DNA from: Megaleporinus macrocephalus
Taxonomy: Eukaryota > Chordata > Actinopteri > Characiformes > Anostomidae
Direction of reading: 5' to 3'
Assembly: GCA_021613375.1 (NCBI GenBank)
Contig: CM038708.1
Location: forward strand, 27,185,018 to 27,249,017
Length of the DNA: 64,000 bases
Under the pieces are notes generated by a model. It was not told the DNA's origin. It did no database searches and saw only the letters and a list, made by a program, of their open reading frames with translations. Shown in pieces: positions 1-53,926 of the stretch (position 1 is its first letter; every line of letters begins with the position of its first letter). The translations under genes were made by a program, and so were the position numbers.

Positions 1-690
1 GGAGGGAGAGAGAGAGATAGAGAGAGGAAAGAGACAGGGATAGGAAAAGATAAACAGAGAGAGAAGACAGGATGAAAGAAGGAGAAGAGATAAGATGGGA
101 GGAGGGAGAGAGAGAGAGAGAGGAAAGAGACAGGGATAGGAAAAGATAAACAGAGAGAGAAGAAGGGATGAAAGAAAGAGAAGAGACAAGATGGGAGGAG
201 GGAGAGAGAGAGGATAGAGAGAGGAAAGAGACAGGGATAGGAAAGGATAAACAGAGAAGAAGGGATGAAAGAAAGAGAAGAGACAATATGGGAGGAGGGA
301 GAGAGAGGAAAGAGACAGGGATAGGAAAGGATAAACAGAGAGAGAAGAAGGGATGAAAGAAAGAGAAGAGATAAGATGGGAGGAGGGAGAGAGAGAGAGA
401 GAGCAGAGAAGGGGAGAAGGAGAGAAACAAAAGACTTCAGAAAGACAAGAGAGAAACAGAAAGAGTGACAGGAAAGAGTGAGGGATAGAAAAAAAATAAA
501 CAGAGAGAGAGAGGAAGGGATGAACAAAAGAGGAGAGACAAGACAGGGGGAGATAGAGACAAAAGTGAGAGAGAGACAAAAGATTTCAGAAAGACAACAG
601 AGAAAGGTAAAAAAGAAGGAAAGGAGAGAGACAGAAAGATAGAAAGACAAAAATAGAAACAGAGATGTGAGATGAAGATAGAGAGAGAGG
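1..690. repeat. purine-rich GA minisatellite
   Basis: Almost pure A/G on the plus strand. Over 1-420 a unit of roughly 95-105 bp recurs about four times (GGGAGGAGGGAGAG ... GGGATAGGAAA ... GATGAAAGAAAGAG), then it degrades to about 690. Open frames here are low-complexity artefacts. It lies in the acer2 intron after exon 4. Confidence 0.9.
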
Positions 691-923
691 CGTGTTCTCC
701 TGTGCAGGTGTATCTCTGGTGTGAGATCTCTATAGTGAGCAGAGTGAATGGTGCTGTGCAGTGCTGAGAGTGCTGAAGGACACGGTCGGCACTGTTGAAG
801 GGTTTAGTCAGTGTGTCACACTGAAACTCTCAGCTAGTGAGAATGTGCTGATTTGATGACTGCAGCTAAAAAAAGAACTGCATGTTCAGTTTAAACACAC
901 CGCGAGTGCATAAAACACAGTTT

Positions 924-955
924 CACACACTCACACACACACACACACACACACG

Positions 956-1018
<63 letters not shown>
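924..1018. repeat. (CA)n microsatellite
   Basis: About 95 bp of CA with three G interruptions, in the acer2 intron. Confidence 0.95.
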
Positions 1019-8962
<7,944 letters not shown>

Positions 8963-9345
8963 GTCTAATCCTGCTTCCACGAAGCCCACAGCAGCTGCGC
9001 GGCCGCCTGCTTGTCCAGATACGCGATCTACAAACAAACAAAGTGGTGCGAACGAGAAAGAGACGAAGGTCTCGGCGCTACAGCAGGTTCAGTTCAGCGC
9101 GAACGGACGCAGGCTAAGAGTTTTGCACTGACATCTCAACCTCGACAGCACGCAAAGTGTTTCTGAAGTGGGTCTGCGCTTTGCTCGGTGATCTGTGGCT
9201 AATCGCTTCAGCCGCTCTTGTCATCTTGGCGTCCAGCTGAAGTGCGGGGCAGTTAAGAGGAGCCGCTCTCATTCCCCTGCACGGCGCTCACAACAACAAC
9301 ACAGCAACATGTGATCCGCGCATGCGCACTGCCGCCTCCACATTA
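8963..9345 (-). promoter_or_regulatory. acer2: acer2 5' UTR and likely promoter region
   Basis: CpG density rises over 8790-9345 compared with the AT-rich surroundings. It ends near a perfect 11-bp palindrome GCGCATGCGCA at 9318-9328, the core of the NRF1 site. No TATA box was evident. The transcription start was not determined. Confidence 0.5.
9318..9328. promoter_or_regulatory. NRF1-like palindromic site
   Basis: GCGCATGCGCA matches the known NRF1 consensus core (family knowledge) and lies about 360 bp upstream of the acer2 start codon in CpG-rich DNA. Confidence 0.5.
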
Positions 9346-9647
9346 TAGCTTCTGAGGACAAGAACGAGGCAGTTAGTGAATCACTTTCAATGAACCGAAC
9401 GTCCGATTCGCTAGCGATTCATTGATTCACAGTTAGTTACTCCCAAATTAAACGTGTACTCAAAATTGTTCAGTGTAGCATTATGTGGCAATTTACGCTC
9501 TGTCTTCTGAGGTTCGTTGTAATAGATTATTTTTCGCTTTGTAAGAATTTAAAAGATTCGATTCAATTGGAACTTATGAATCGACTCGAGCGGTTCACAA
9601 AACGATTCACGAAGGTGAAAATCGGCTAAATCGGGCTACAGGTACTC

Positions 9648-9932
9648 TGCAAACACAGGTACGTTGTGACAACGTATTGTTTTGGTGCCCACAGCACTGT
9701 CACAACGTTGTAATGTAATTCTTTAGAAAGTTGTGACAACGTTATATAAGAACGTATTGGTAACGTAGTACGTGGTCACAACCTGAATTCTTCAGTTTTA
9801 TTATATCTACACGGAACTCAAAGTTATAATAAAGTAAAACAACATTATTTAATACTAACGTTGTGACCTTATTCAGACAACGTGAACCACACCACCTTTT
9901 GGCAACGTTGTAACAACGTTGTGTGTTTGCTG
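9648..9932. mobile_element. palindromic MITE rich in ACGTTGT/ACAACGT
   Basis: Left end CTGCAAACACAGGTACGTTG and right end CAACGTTGTGTGTTTGCTG are inverted copies, and the interior repeats ACAACGTTGT several times. It lies between acer2 and dennd4c. The family was not named. Confidence 0.6.
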
Positions 9933-10730
9933 GTAGGCTTATCATTAAATTAACACACCAGTCATCCTCACTCATAACATAGTACTGTATTATAATAAAT
10001 GTTTTAGGTGTTGTTTGGCGAAGTAGGAGAATGGGCTGACGCTTTGGATAGACTCTAATCAGTGAAGTCTATATTTAAAAGGAAGAGAGCCACGTTGCTA
10101 ACGTACGTTAGCTGTAGTCAACCTCAAAATATTTCCAGGCTTTTTTCGAGAACAATGCTATTTTCCAGGAAATGCGAAAGCAGCAAACGCATATCCAGCG
10201 AATGTACTTTTAGTCATGAGGGAAACGCCATATGGAGCAAGTAAACATGTTTTAATGAGAGACACTGACATTCCTGAAGTTCCTGTGAGGACTGAAAACA
10301 AGAGGTCAACCAGGTCAAGCCTAGGCCTGACGTCACTGGTTATGTGTTCTATACTGGGGACTAAAATAATAATACAGCCATGAGTCATTCAGAGACCACC
10401 TGAACGTTTATGTCCTGGACATTTAAATGAATCTATCTAACAGATAATGATACATGTTAGTATTACTCAAAGGGTAACCCAGCCAGATAAAAAACTCTAC
10501 ATGATTAAATGTCTGAGATGTAAACAAAGCTGAATTGAATGTCTCTCAAAGCTCCTTCCCAGAAAGCTATTGCATGAGGTCGTTAGATATATGCTGCCTG
10601 GTGTCTTAAGCATCGTTTAATGATAGTTTTGTGATAAAGTATTGGCATAATTTTTATCTCCTTATTTGAATCCTTCCATGGCAGAGGGATACATAAAAAA
10701 ACAATATTTATGACTAGTTTACCATCACAT

Positions 10731-10988
10731 ATTGTTAGTGTCCAAAGAAAAAATGTCTTCCATTTTTATTTATTTATTATTTTTTCATTTTTCTATTTCA
10801 TTTGAACATGACAGATGATCTTGACATGCTGTTGAGGTTTCATGATGAATGGACCAATTAAAAAAGCTCCAAAATCTCTTGTAATAATCCTGTTTTACAT
10901 GGACTTACATTTACGGTGTAGGTTTCGTCCTTTCCTGTAAAGTTACTATTTTGGAGATGCATGTTTTTCTTTGGACAGCTTTGATATT
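10731..10988. mobile_element. GTCGCTGTCC-type MITE, diverged full-length copy
   Basis: Ends ATTGTTAGTGTCCAAAG and CTTTGGACAGCTTTGAT, interior CATTTGAACATGACAGATG and ATGGACTTACATTTAC. Confidence 0.6.
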
Positions 10989-11204
10989 AAAACTCAGAAA
11001 ACTCATTTAAGGTTACAGTAAATAAAAAGATTATATTTGTGTTTTAGAGACTGCGAGCCCTGTTTCCAATCACCACCACTTCAAAGAGTCTTTTACCAAG
11101 TTTGATTTAAAAGTTTCTATCTTTGTCAAATTAAGCAGCGCTATGGTAACATTATTTCTCTATAACCCGAACTCTTTCATATCAAATCACTCTGAAGGGG
11201 GTGG

Positions 11205-11290
11205 GTGTGGCAATGCATGTGGACCCAATCCCACCTTTATAGGGCGAAGGCAGGGTACACCATAAACAGGTCACCAGTCTCTTTAGAAAA
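11205..11290. repeat. tail fragment of a common fish retroelement
   Basis: GGGCGAAGGCAGGGTACACC followed by CAGGTCACCAGTCT resembles the widely dispersed fish SINE/LINE tail (gaaggcagggtacaccctgg...ccagtct type). Fragment only. Confidence 0.45.
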
Positions 11291-11479
11291 ATGGGTGTAA
11301 TTCCCCTTTAATGAAGGCTTTAAAGTAGGAAAACTACTGGTGCAACAAAACATTGATCGAGTTTTGTCTCTACAAAACATAAGGAAATATGATTATTTAC
11401 CAAAGATAATATTTCATGAGTAATCATGGAATATGGCTTATGAACAATAATATAAAGATACAAATGATGAAGCGATGCA

Positions 11480-14089
11480 GAATAAACTCAGGACAAAGCA
11501 TGTTTATTGCAGGACAACTGAATGTAAAAATTCACACTCATTCCACAGGACGGTAGACGGTGGATGAACAGGCTTACAGAACGCTCTCCTGCGCAACAGA
11601 ATCAGATCCCAGCCCAGAAGGTCCTCATGTGTCATGGTTTAACCGCCACCTTGGATTTCTCACAAATCCAGGCCTGACACGTTTCCATTAGTATTAATGT
11701 CCTTACAAAAGCAGGATCTGATGCCTTTAACAGGAGAGTGTCAGTTTTGCAATGCCTAAAAATACACTGTACACGATTAAACAAGTTGGAACTGCCAGGA
11801 GTTGAAAAACAATAACTGCAGTTAATGAAGCAAATCTGTATCAGCTGTGTAAAAGTACAACCGGTCGAAATAAAGCCTGCTGAATAAACAGGTTGGTTGG
11901 TTTCGGATCTACAGTGAATGGTTTACGTGTGATATGCTACAGTGAACACAATAAAGGGATATTTTGGAGGTTGGAATGTTATTTTCTGCATCTGGGACAG
12001 GTGGCAGAGCAATTTCAGCATTTCTACTGAACACGTTCTTAAATCCTTGTTAAGCCTGATCCTGAATCAGTCTCTCCTTTTGCATTGAAGCATATTTATT
12101 AGGATAAAGCAGATTACGGTGTCGGACGCTAGACCAGCACTGTCCAAAAGTGATTAGTCAGTGGAAATCCATCAGATTCATTCATTCATTCATTTCACCC
12201 TAATACTGGGATTATGTCACCAAATTGATTACAGTTTGCAAACGTGCACACATCATCATGTAGAAACCGTCCCCAGAGAGCTTCACCATCCCATTTTCTT
12301 TCAAGAGTATGTTCAACACATACATATATACCCTGACTTCACATACAGTTCACATACACTGCCAATAAGTACATCTGTAGCGTAGCTTTGTTTCTGTTGC
12401 TTTCATTTGAATACTACCAAACCCCAGAAGACGACCCCATTAACAATATACTCGCTGGGGTTCTCACAGGGAAAAATAACTTGCTTTTGCTGTGTTCATC
12501 GTCTTAGGAGAAAACAGAAATAAAATAAAAAAAAAAAACAGATTTACAGATACTTGTTGCTAGAAACAGTGGTTATTGTGTTACACCCAGTCTCCCGTTA
12601 TCATATATCATAACCAATCATATATGCACATTTATTTCATACTCCAAACAAATCTGGGTTATTTTACACAGACATAGGACAAAGCTGTATTCACATCAGC
12701 TGTCACAGAACTGAGCGATAAAAGATATGATAAATAAATTAAGGCAGACTGATTGCACTCTATTATGTTAATTTATTAGTAGTAAAACCTACCTTGACTA
12801 GCTAACAAGGCACAAGAACTACTGAGATTTCTCAAATGATCATCTTTCTACAGAGGTTTACCAACGGCGTCCGTCTCTCCAAGTTATTTAAACAGAGTGA
12901 TAGCGAAATGGACTTTTAAGACTATGTGTATTTGTATGCAGCAATAGCATAAAAGGTGATTAAAAACACCGTTAAAAATATCAACAGGTATCTGTGGAAC
13001 GCTGTACATTCTCACTAAGGTCCAACCTCGTGTTTTCCTTCTCTGTGAAAGAAAATGCTTCGTATGTACATATGGAGGGATTATGAGCGTTGTTCAAAAT
13101 GATCACGACTTTATTCAACATGATTATGTCTGAATGAGTGAAGGAGAATTCTTTTCTTTTCAGTAGTTATACTGCCAGCTCCCAATGCAATTCATCCCCC
13201 CCTACAACAGAAGTATATTTAAATTTAGATTTAAGGTCCAAAGGTGTATAAAATGCGACATCCAGTAAACGTACTTTACTGTCTATTACAGAACCTGAAC
13301 TCGCCACCTCGCTACCTTGTTCAAGACGTTCAAGAATTTCATTAGCTTCCTGGAATAATGTGATTGTCTGCTGCCACAGTATGTCTTCCCAAGGTATGCT
13401 GAACCAATTTACACACATGTACACTCTCTCTCCCTCTCTCTCTTTCTCTCTCTCTCTCACTCACTCACACACAATTACACCTCAGTCCTTGCACTGTGAC
13501 ATTGAAGACCCACATTGATAACATAGGCTTGACGTTTAAGACTAACTCCATAGAAATATAGGCAAGGAGCCCTCGCGCCGAAAAAGGCAACCCAGCTCGG
13601 ATATCCCATCATAGAAAAATATATACAAACGAGAATGGAGACAGATAAAGCAATCATTTTCAAAAGTGCACATCGTATAAGACCATCGCAATTGATATCT
13701 CAAGAGAACGCATCTCCATTTCCACTGGACTCCTTCCACAGGTCATGTCTGAGGGAAAGGTAGGGACGCAAGGCAGTGTTTGAGGGACAGAGATTTCCCA
13801 CTCTATTCAGTTCTTAACTTTTCTCCCACAGGTCCATGGACACACAAAGATCAAGCTTTCGTCATCCGAAGACATTTAAAGACTCACGCCAATAAATATC
13901 TACCTGCTACACGCCTGGTTCTGCTAAATGCTGAACCAAACTCAAACATGTGTCTGGAGGGTGATGAAGTACCATCTTAGGATGACGGTGCAAACGTCTT
14001 GATACGGTGACCTGCTGCTCTCACACACTGAGCGTTAGTCTGATGGGGGGGAGGATTTTAGAGAGCCCCTTACAGCCACCATGTCTAGG
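11480..14089 (-). other. dennd4c: probable dennd4c 3' UTR
   Basis: About 2.6 kb after the stop carries no other gene and few interspersed repeats. Minus-strand AATAAA lies at about 13109-13114 and 11502-11507; the latter is followed by a U/G-rich stretch, a good polyadenylation context. A CT/GA microsatellite sits at 13428-13471. Length would fit the mammalian mRNA, but the end is inferred. Confidence 0.4.
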
Positions 14090-46612
<32,523 letters not shown>

Positions 46613-46649
46613 TCAAAGTTTCTTACATTTACAAGTTTAATAAACAAAA

Positions 46650-49390
46650 TAGCTACTCTATATGCAATATAGTCAGTATATGTAAAGTATAGTTACTCTA
46701 TATGTAATATAGTCAGTATATGTAAAGTATAGTTACTCTATATGTAATATAGTCAGTATATGTAAAGTATAGTTACTCTATATGCAATATAGTCAGTATA
46801 TGTAAAGTATAGTCACTCTATATGCAATATAGTCAGTATATGTAAAGTATAGTCACTCTATATGCAATATAGTCAGTATATGTAAAGTATAGTTACTCTA
46901 TATGCAATATAGTCAGTATATGTAAAGTATAGTTACTCCATATGTAATATAGTCAGTATATGTAAAGTATAGTTACTCTATATGTAATATAGTCAGTATA
47001 TGCAAAGTATAGTCACTCTATATGCAATATAGTCAGTATATGTAAAGTATAGTTACTCTATATGTAATATAGTCAGTATATGTAAAGTATAGTTACTCTA
47101 TATGTAATATAGTCAGTATATGCAAAGTATAGTCACTCTATATGCAATATAGTCAGTATATGTAATGTATAGTTACTCTATATGTAATATAGTCAGTATA
47201 TGTAAAGTATAGTTACTCTATATGTAATATAGTCAGTATATGTAAAGTATAGTTACTCTATATGCAATATAGTCAGTATATGTAAAGTATAGTTACTCCA
47301 TATGTAATATAGTCAGTATATGTAAAGTATAGTTACTCTATATGTAATATAGTCAGTATATGCAAAGTATAGTCACTCTATATGCAATATAGTCAGTATA
47401 CGTAAAGTATAGTTACTCCATATGTAATATAGTCAGTATATGTAAAGTATAGTTACTCTATATGTAATATAGTCAGTATATGTAAAGTATAGTTACTCTA
47501 TATGTAATATAGTCAGTATATGTAAAGTATAGTTACTCTATATGCAATATAGTCAGTATATGTATAGTCACTCTATATGTAATATAGTCAGTATATGTAA
47601 AGTATAGTTACTCTATATGTAATATAGTCAGTATATGCAAAGTATAGTCACTCTATATGCAATATAGTCAGTATATGTAAAGTATAGTTACTCTATATGT
47701 AATATAGTCAGTATATGTAAAGTATAGTTACTCTATATGTAATATAGTCAGTATATGTAAAGTATAGTTACTCTATATGTAATATAGTCAGTATATGCAA
47801 AGTATAGTCACTCTATATGCAATATAGTCAGTATATGTAAAGTATAGTTACTCTATATGTAATATAGTCAGTATATGCAAAGTATAGTCACTCTATATGT
47901 AATATAGTCAGTATATGTAAAGTATAGTCACTCTATATGTAATATAGTCAGTATATGTAAAGTATAGTTACTCTATATGTAATATAGTCACTCTACATAT
48001 ATTTAATCATCTATATGTAATATAGTCAGTATATGTAAAGTATAGTTACTCTATATGTAATATAGTCACTCTACATATATTTAATCATCTATATGTAATA
48101 TAGTCAGTATATGTAAAGTATAGTTACTCTATATGTAATATAGTCACTCTACATATATTTAATCATCTATATGTAATATAGTCAGTATATGTAAAATAGT
48201 CACTTTACATATATCAAATCATCTATATGTAATAGTTACTCTATACGTAAAACACAGTTACTCTATATGTAATATATAGTCAGTATATGTAAAATATAGT
48301 CACTCTAAATGTAATATAGTCACTCTACATATAATATATTTAATCATCTAAAAGTTATATTGTTACTCTAAACGTAAAATATAGTCACTCTATATGAAAT
48401 ATAGTCACTCTACATATAATATATTAAATCATCTATTTGTAATAGTTACTCTATACATAAAACACAGTTACTCTATATGTAATATATAGTCAGTATATGT
48501 AAAATATAGTCACTCTATATGTAATATAGTCACTCTACATATAATATATTTAATCATCTAAAGGTTATATTGTTACTCTAAACATAAAATATAGTCACTC
48601 TATATGTAAATTCGTCAGTATATGTAAAATATAGTTACTCTATATGTAATAGTCACTCTATATGAAATATAGTTACTCTATATGTAAGTCACTCTGTAAG
48701 TAAAATGGTTACTCTACATGTAATATAGCCACTTTATATATAATATATTTTATCATCTAAAGGTTATATTGTTACTCTAAACGTAAAGTATAGTCACTCT
48801 ATATGTAAATTAGTCAGTATATGTAAAATATAGTTACTCTATATGTAATATAGTCACTCTACATATATTTAATCATCTATATGTAATAGTTACTCTATAC
48901 GTAAAACACAGTTACTCTATATGTAATATATAGTCAGTATATGTAAAATATAGTCACTCTATATGTAATATAGTCACTCTATGTAATAGTCATTCTACAT
49001 ATAATATATTTAATCATCTAAAGGTTATATTGTTACTCTAAACGTAAAATATAGTCACTCTATATGTAAATTAGTCAGTATATGTAAAATAGTTACTCTA
49101 TCTGTAATAGTCACTGTATATGAAATATAGCCACTCTATATGTAATAGTCACTCTGTACGTAAAAGTGTTACTCTATATGTAATATATCCACTCTATATA
49201 TAATATATTTATAATCATCTATAGGTCATATAGTTACTCTAAACGTAAAATATAGTTACTCTAGATGTAAAACACTCACTATGTATGGAAAATATAGTCT
49301 CTCTATATGTAAAATATAATTACTCTATATCTAATATAGTCACTCTTTATGTGATATAGTTATTCTATACGCAAAAGTCACTCTATGTAA
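46650..49390. repeat. 40-bp AT-rich satellite with higher-order structure
   Basis: About 2.7 kb of tandem units. The 40-mer is two diverged 20-mers, ATAGTTACTCTATATGTAAT and ATAGTCAGTATATGTAAAGT. Over 46650-47980 it is near-perfect, about 33 units. Then come three 77-bp units containing TCTACATATATTTAATCATC (about 47980-48200), followed by about four looser units of roughly 200-280 bp marked by AAGGTTATATTGTTACTCTA to 49390. It starts about 70 bp upstream of the exon 1 acceptor. Confidence 0.95.
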
Positions 49391-50430
49391 AAATTATTTT
49401 AAACTTCTAAAGTGGTGGTCAGATTCACAACTATGGTCTATATTTCATTGTTAGTAATTTTAAAGCCCTAAAATAGAAACCTGACTAAATAGCATCTTGT
49501 TGCTGTCTCCAAAAAAAAAACTTTATATAAGAAAATAAATCTTAATGCATTTTATTCCAAAATCATTCACAACAACATAAGATAGCATTTTCATTCAGTG
49601 CAAAACAAAAACAAACAAAAAACCAACAACAATAACAAAAAGAACAAAGAAGCTTTTACAACAATTTGGTTGCAACACCAGTGAAACATTTCTGGATGTG
49701 ACATCACCTTGTGCTGCGGCTCGAGTTCACACATTTGCAGAACTGTTGCGTGTTATTTGCCAACAACCCTTCACACAACAGTCAACACCTCTCTCGTATC
49801 TTTTCTAAATCTAATATCGACCAACAGAAGCCTGGACCGAACACAGAAAGGAATCATTGTAACATGGCATGAAAGCCTTCTTCCAGACTGAGACAGACAG
49901 GAAGACATGACTAGAGCTTTAGAGAAGAGAAAGCCAGAGGAATGCACCAAAGCGCCACCATGGATATAAATCAAGAGATTAGCAGCGTTCCAAAGGACGT
50001 CCAAGAAAAGATCTCTGCTCTTTAAAAAGAGACACATATAGACATGCAGCACACAAATAGTCTTTAACCCTATACAAAACTGGCAGAGAGGACTGGTCTG
50101 CTGTGCTTCTTTACAGTAATCCATGCCTCAGAGCGTAGACAGATCTAAGACAACACACAACTAATAATTAGCAACACAATACGGTAATTACAAAATCTGC
50201 AATTAGCATGACGGCTGCTAATAAGGTCAAGTCCCTCTGTGGGACACAACCATTACAAATTTAGGCTTGGGCATTAAAGTAACTACAGTTTACAACAACG
50301 AGAGAAAACACCACTACTGACAACATGGAATAAGAAAAGAAAACAAGAATTTTATCAGGTGACATTGCAGTTACGAGACGTTTGGGCATTCCTTGTTTGA
50401 TTGCTTCAAACAATTATAAATTAAGGCATA

Positions 50431-50722
50431 AATGACTGCACTCACTATGAAAGTTGTCATGAAAAACAGATTAAACTTAATTATGTAATCAAAACATAAC
50501 TTCCAGAACAATCTGCAGTGATTAGTTAACCGTTTTAATAACAGCACGTTTTCAACTTTTCTACAGGTCTCTCATGCTGTAAGAATCTGGAGGTGCCCGT
50601 TTATAGACCAGTGGAGTGTTTTAGATTTAATTTTGAGTTTAATGTCTAAAAAACGAAACGTTTTTAGTTTACAGTTAAACGCTGATGGTCAAGATTAGTA
50701 AATTACTTATTTAGTAATATAA
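50431..50722. repeat. diverged duplication, copy B (right of the satellite)
   Basis: Partner of 45993-46250, about 80-85% similar by eye, with an insertion around 50545-50610. Confidence 0.8.
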
Positions 50723-51011
50723 TAACAATACATAAAATCAAACCTATGCCTACTGAGTAGCCTAATGTTGCTTAAGGCATAACTGACTGGCATGACGACT
50801 GAATTAATTTTTACTGTCAACCTAATAAATGGCATCTTTTGCAGAATGTTTTGCCACTCAGTCCAACTTAAGAGATAAGCAATATCAATGCAAACCTTCA
50901 ATACAATGCCTAACGCCCCAAACAAGTTCTGGCCTAAAAATAGATAAATGTTTGACCCAAAACATACATATATTTTTATGTACAAGACAGGGACATGCAC
51001 AGTGTTAAAAG

Positions 51012-51372
51012 TAGGGGTGTAAGAAAAAATATTGAAAATATCGGGATATTAGGTTTCGTGATATTGTATCGATTTTCAAAAGCACAGTATCGATACACAG
51101 GTTCCTGCCAGAGAGTGAATCAGTGTATGTTATGTTTAAACCTCTGACCACTAATATAGCAGTGTTGTAATCCATTTTCAGCTCCACTCCAACATTAACA
51201 AGCAGCACAAGGGCGCAATGTAAGCACTGACAAACCTGTTCATATAGTGGTGTGTTTTAATAGTAGGATTTTTTAAAAATTGCAATGTCACTTTGCTTGC
51301 GATATATTGAATCGTGACCTCTGTATCACAATACATATTGTATGGCCAGGTTCTTGCCAATACACAGCCCTA
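51012..51372. mobile_element. hAT-like element, copy 3 (complete)
   Basis: Starts TAGGGGTGTAAGAAAAAATA and ends AATACACAGCCCTA. The flanks GTTAAAAG and ATTAAAAG form a 7-of-8 target duplication. Confidence 0.8.
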
Positions 51373-51925
51373 ATTAAAAGCAGTACTGGTTGTTTGGTTT
51401 TTACACAACATGGTCATATTTGCATTATAGACATTCTAAACTTTACTTCTCATCAGCATCAAACGTAAAGCAATCTGAATTTCAATGACTTTGTTTACAA
51501 TCCAACCATTGGAATTATACACAAAATCTTATTTAATGAGCTCCAGCTTCTCGTACTCCTGCATCACATGGCACTTGATAGGAGTCATTAATTCACTAAT
51601 CTATATAAGAATTAGCCAGAACTCTGCTACAACCATAAAAGCAGAGGAGAAAGTGAAGCTTTAGAAAGCAAACATCACTTCTGCCATGAAAGAAGCCCAC
51701 AAAAAGAAACAGGACATTGAAATTTCCAGCCATTAATCAGTGAAGTCAGGATTCAGGGCGAGGCCCCTCTGAACATACAGGATGCACAAGAATACACGAA
51801 GCAGCACAAGAGACCTATTAAATCACATAAACTGCAAAAGTTATGGATAACTTTGTGGAAAATCTCATGTTTAATTGATATATTATGTTGATTAGGCCCA
51901 ATAACTAGCTCCGGTGTGTGGCGGC

Positions 51926-52224
51926 TAGGGCTGTGTATTGGCAAGAACCTGAGGTTACAATATGTATCTTGATCCAGCGGTCGCAATTGAATATATCACA
52001 ATATATTGCAACTAACCCTTAGTTAAGTTAAAGGATACACTGGGGAGCTTTACTAAACTTTACTAGCGATTATTAATCCAATTGTTTACGCGTCGGGGAG
52101 AAGGATAACACAACACACAACGATTCCCTGTCTGCCAGAAATCTGTGCATCAATACTGTGTCTTTGAGAATCGATACAGTATCACAAAACATATCATGAT
52201 ATTCGATATTTTCTTACACCCCTA
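51926..52224. mobile_element. hAT-like element, copy 4 (interior replaced)
   Basis: Starts TAGGGCTGTGTATTGGCAAG, ends TTTTCTTACACCCCTA. The middle of the family is missing and unrelated sequence is present around 52010-52110. Confidence 0.7.
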
Positions 52225-53926
52225 GTGTTGATGCAGTTTATGAGGTTAGATAAGCTCCTTAACATTTCTTTTTAGAAGATAAGCACAGGAACTCTTCACT
52301 GGTGAGGTGAAGATAGAAGAAAGTGCATCCATAGCAGCTGGTCATGATTACACAAAGCTACTGACTGAATACACTATGACAAATATGGAAACAAACTTCA
52401 GAAGTGCTGAGCTGCAGCCTGTAACCCGAGCAAGGCACAAATCATTCACCCGTAATGCCTCCTAAACATCAATCATCAACCGATCGATTCAGCTTAAGAG
52501 CGAGAACTGGGAATGAGAAAGAGAAGAAGGACAGATTGATAGTGTATGAGATGGAAAGAGAAAGTAGACGTTAGCCCTCCAATTTATCTTCTCCATCAGT
52601 CGTTCGGCCTGACACATGAGCGAGAGATTATAGGGATTTATCTGAGAGTTCTTGGGCGGGATCGTGATCAGACACAGTGAAATATCTGAGCTCTCCCTAA
52701 ATCTGTTGCTTTCATGCTGGAAAGCGCTGAAGTCATTCGTCAGGCACGAAGAGACAGACAGTTGTTTACTTGTGAATATTTGAAGTCTGTCTGCTATTTG
52801 TTTAAGCCTTTATGCGAAGCCCTACAACACGAGGAAAAGCAGAAGTGGCTGCAGTCGACTGCTTGTGTCACAAAAAAAGAGAATGTGTACTTCTCTCAGG
52901 GTAAGATGTTCATCTTCTTAAAACTCTTCAGGGTGCAGTCTTACCCATTACCATGGACAGAAGATCATTTGTCAACATTTGCATATGAAAGGCATCAAGC
53001 GTTTTTATCAAAGTAAGTTACAACATAGGGCACCGCCGAGACGTCTCTGACTGGCTTCCTCACATGTTTCCCATGCCTCTCCCAAGTCGCCTGGCATCTA
53101 GGTTGAAAGCTTGCAGTGTTGACAGTGATACTGTTTTGTCAGCATGGGATTGCCTTTGAGCTGCGTTTACAGAACAGTACTAGAATCGACTCTGTACAAG
53201 TCGGTCCCCCCCAGAAACAAAAGGAACACATAAAAATTTTTACAATGAGCTTCCCACACCTCATTCCTTCAACTCTTTGAAGCCGGAGACTGCCGACTGT
53301 GACTGACGGTGACTGGAAAGGGCAGTGGCCTTCCAAAAACCTCCTAAAGAAACCCTGTGATCTGTCTGGGGTGGTACTGCAAGGCTAAGGCTAGGGCCAA
53401 GGCAGTTTCACTGCTGTTAACACACAATGGAAACAGTGTGTCTCTCGGTCTGGGCTGGGCCGTCCAGTGTTACTAAAACTAGCATCCAAGCTCCAGTGGC
53501 TTTCTATGGTGTGGGGGATCATAAAGTCTGACACATCACAACACGTTACGGGTTTAAGCAGACTATTCAAGTCTATTCACGAACCAGATGATGTCCTCTA
53601 GCTGGTGGTAGAGCTGCTGCCTAGGAGACACAAACATATGCTGCAATCAAATCGCAAATGTTTATGTATTTATTTGTCCACCAAGCCCCACATTATACAA
53701 CTGCAATTCAAATAGGTTGCCATTCAAGTCTTGCATCGTGCACAGTGGTTTTGTATCGATTTTCACATGCGCAAAAATACTGGACACAACTCTGCTCACC
53801 AAAACTAACACTAATGGCTTTTCTGATAGCTAGTTAATTTAATGGAAGGGGGTTGGGGGGGGGTTTGAATGCTCGAGTTTTGACACTAACATGACACGAT
53901 ATGTAGTGGTCCATGTGCTCCTCCAC

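Noticed and set aside
46650..49390. CRISPR-like regular repeat array
   Set aside because: There are no unique spacers; units are contiguous and AT-rich in a vertebrate intron, so it is a satellite.
52714..53016. 100-codon plus-strand frame
   Set aside because: No recognisable motif and no supporting context; likely chance.
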